Notes under the pieces: model-generated | Database searches by the model: none | Told to the model about the DNA's origin: nothing | What the model saw: the letters and a program-made list of their open reading frames with translations, nothing else | Position numbers and translations under genes: made by a program | IMG/VR virus record: IMGVR_UViG_3300014166_000004 | Location: 1 to 45,125 of that record | Reading direction: 5' to 3' (one strand) | DNA from: a virus | DNA: 45,125 nt | Shown: piece after piece, positions 44,707-45,125 of the stretch | Layout: each line of letters begins with the position of its first letter | How positions within the stretch are numbered: the stretch's first letter is position 1

Positions 44707-44787
44707 GATCGTCGGTCCTTTCGGTTGTGTGCTGGTGAACGTGGCGGGCCGGTGCTCAATCGGCCGCCGTGGATCTTACGCCGGCCG
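44707..44787 (-). promoter_or_regulatory. Leader region with hairpin and duplicated ribosome-site sequence
   Basis: 81 bp. Next to the gene is TCGGTCCTTTCG (44712-44723; CGAAAGGACCGA in the mRNA), then GTGCTGGTGAACG, both nearly as in the leader at 42077-42100. Further up an imperfect hairpin (44743-44751 with 44761-44768) is formed. The two leaders appear to be copies of one regulatory module. Confidence 0.45.
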
Positions 44788-44940
44788 TCAGTCCTCCGGC
44801 CCGTAGATGATCACTTCGTAGTACCCGGCGGCGTTCGCCGGCTTCGACTCGAAACCGACGCCGGCTTTCGCGAGGCCGGCGCAAAACGTGGCGAGCTCGT
44901 CGACGTCGCGGAACATGGCGGTTTTTGAGAGGTTGCTCAT
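44788..44940 (-). CDS. Small hypothetical protein (50 aa)
   Basis: MSNLSKTAMFRDVDELATFC, then AGLAKAGVGFESKPANAAGYYEVIIYGPED. A helix then two strands, with a pattern common in tiny phage proteins (AGYYEVIIYG). The ATG has AGGAG eight bases upstream, just beyond the stop of the HTH gene. No family recognised. Confidence 0.6.
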   Translation of the reverse strand: MSNLSKTAMFRDVDELATFCAGLAKAGVGFESKPANAAGYYEVIIYGPED

Positions 44941-44955
44941 TTCGGGTTGCTCCTG

Positions 44956-45125
44956 TTACTTCGCTTCGACGACGACGCGGCGGAGGCCGAGCCGCTCGAG
45001 GATCGCCGGCGACGGTTCGCGGCGGCCCTTGAGGAGATCGGAGAGATAGGCGCCGGAGATCTCGAGCGCGTCGGCCGCGGCGCCCTGCGTCGGGTGTTTC
45101 GCGACGAACGCCTGGAGGCGCGCGA
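44956..45125 (-). CDS. Small Cro/CI-like HTH regulator (C-terminal part; repeats the left-end copy)
   Basis: Stop TAA at 44956-44958. The last residues read REPSPAILERLGLRRVVVEAK, the end of the 62-residue HTH protein whose start is at 142. Bases 45003-45125 are the same as 1-123, so the recognition-helix part appears twice in the window but is one gene in the circle. Genes on both sides keep the same direction. Confidence 0.8.
   Translation of the reverse strand, partial: ARLQAFVAKHPTQGAAADALEISGAYLSDLLKGRREPSPAILERLGLRRVVVEAK
45003..45125. repeat. 123-bp exact direct terminal repeat (identical to 1-123)
   Basis: The last 123 bases equal the first 123. Because a single intact gene reads across the joint, this is most simply the overlap of a circular or circularly permuted assembly, not a true genomic terminal repeat. 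Confidence 0.9.

Noticed and set aside
1-45125. tRNA genes, integrase and att sites
   Set aside because: No cloverleaf-like segment, no tyrosine or serine recombinase motif and no duplicated att core were found by eye; a lysogeny module is not supported beyond the small HTH protein.

Overview
The window is a complete tailed-phage (or phage-like) genome. Bases 1-123 are repeated exactly at 45003-45125, so the contig reads as a circle of about 45,002 bp that has been opened inside a small HTH gene. GC content is high, roughly two thirds by eye. Every gene I can support lies on the minus strand. Most neighbours are joined by ATGA, GTGA or TGATG overlaps, so the genome looks like one very long, translationally coupled unit. 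Its most likely start is at 470, behind a consensus -35 box and a perfect operator-like inverted repeat (479-498). Its end is the G+C hairpin at 549-579. I see no integrase, tRNA or CRISPR array. The host is not identified. Shine-Dalgarno signals are of the usual GGAGG type, and the head genes (gpA terminase, gpB portal, gpW) are of the lambda kind common in phages of Proteobacteria.

Reading in the direction of transcription (descending coordinates, starting at 470 and passing through the junction to 45125): (1) 470 to 1 and 45125 to 38,000 is the early region. It holds a Cro-like HTH protein, many small unknown genes, a Dam-type adenine methyltransferase, a candidate ssDNA-annealing protein with a Cas4-like Fe-S nuclease, and a Gp37/Gp68 (DUF5131) protein. 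(2) 38,000 to 29,580 is replication and accessory. It holds a replication initiator-like gene with iteron-like repeats inside it, a RusA resolvase, a putative metallopeptidase with a degenerate active site, a deaminase, a second SAM methyltransferase, an ASCH protein and a striking series of small Cys-rich, probably zinc-binding proteins. (3) 29,583 to 18,000 is packaging and head. It holds small and large terminase, gpW, portal, an HTH protein, a protease-capsid fusion, a DUF2190 decoration protein and connectors. A four-gene glycosyltransferase cassette (22773-26468) is inserted between gpW and portal. One of its genes is a triple fusion of GT2 glycosyltransferase, methyltransferase and PIG-L deacetylase. 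(4) 18,025 to 8,262 is the tail of a siphovirus. It holds terminator, tail completion protein, tube, a frameshifted assembly chaperone, tape measure and a 1371-residue tail tip/fibre with Ig-like domains. (5) 8,223 to 593 is lysis and host-surface attack. It holds a holin-like protein, a secreted parallel beta-helix protein, a lytic transglycosylase, two large beta/TIM-barrel-type proteins, a small membrane protein and a DNA methyltransferase.

The most unusual points are: a single parS-like palindrome (26878-26893) in the largest intergenic gap, suggesting use of the host chromosome-partition protein ParB; the glycan-building cassette with its triple-domain enzyme in the middle of the head operon; lambda-O-like iterons inside the initiator gene; and a leaderless, operator-controlled start of the main operon.
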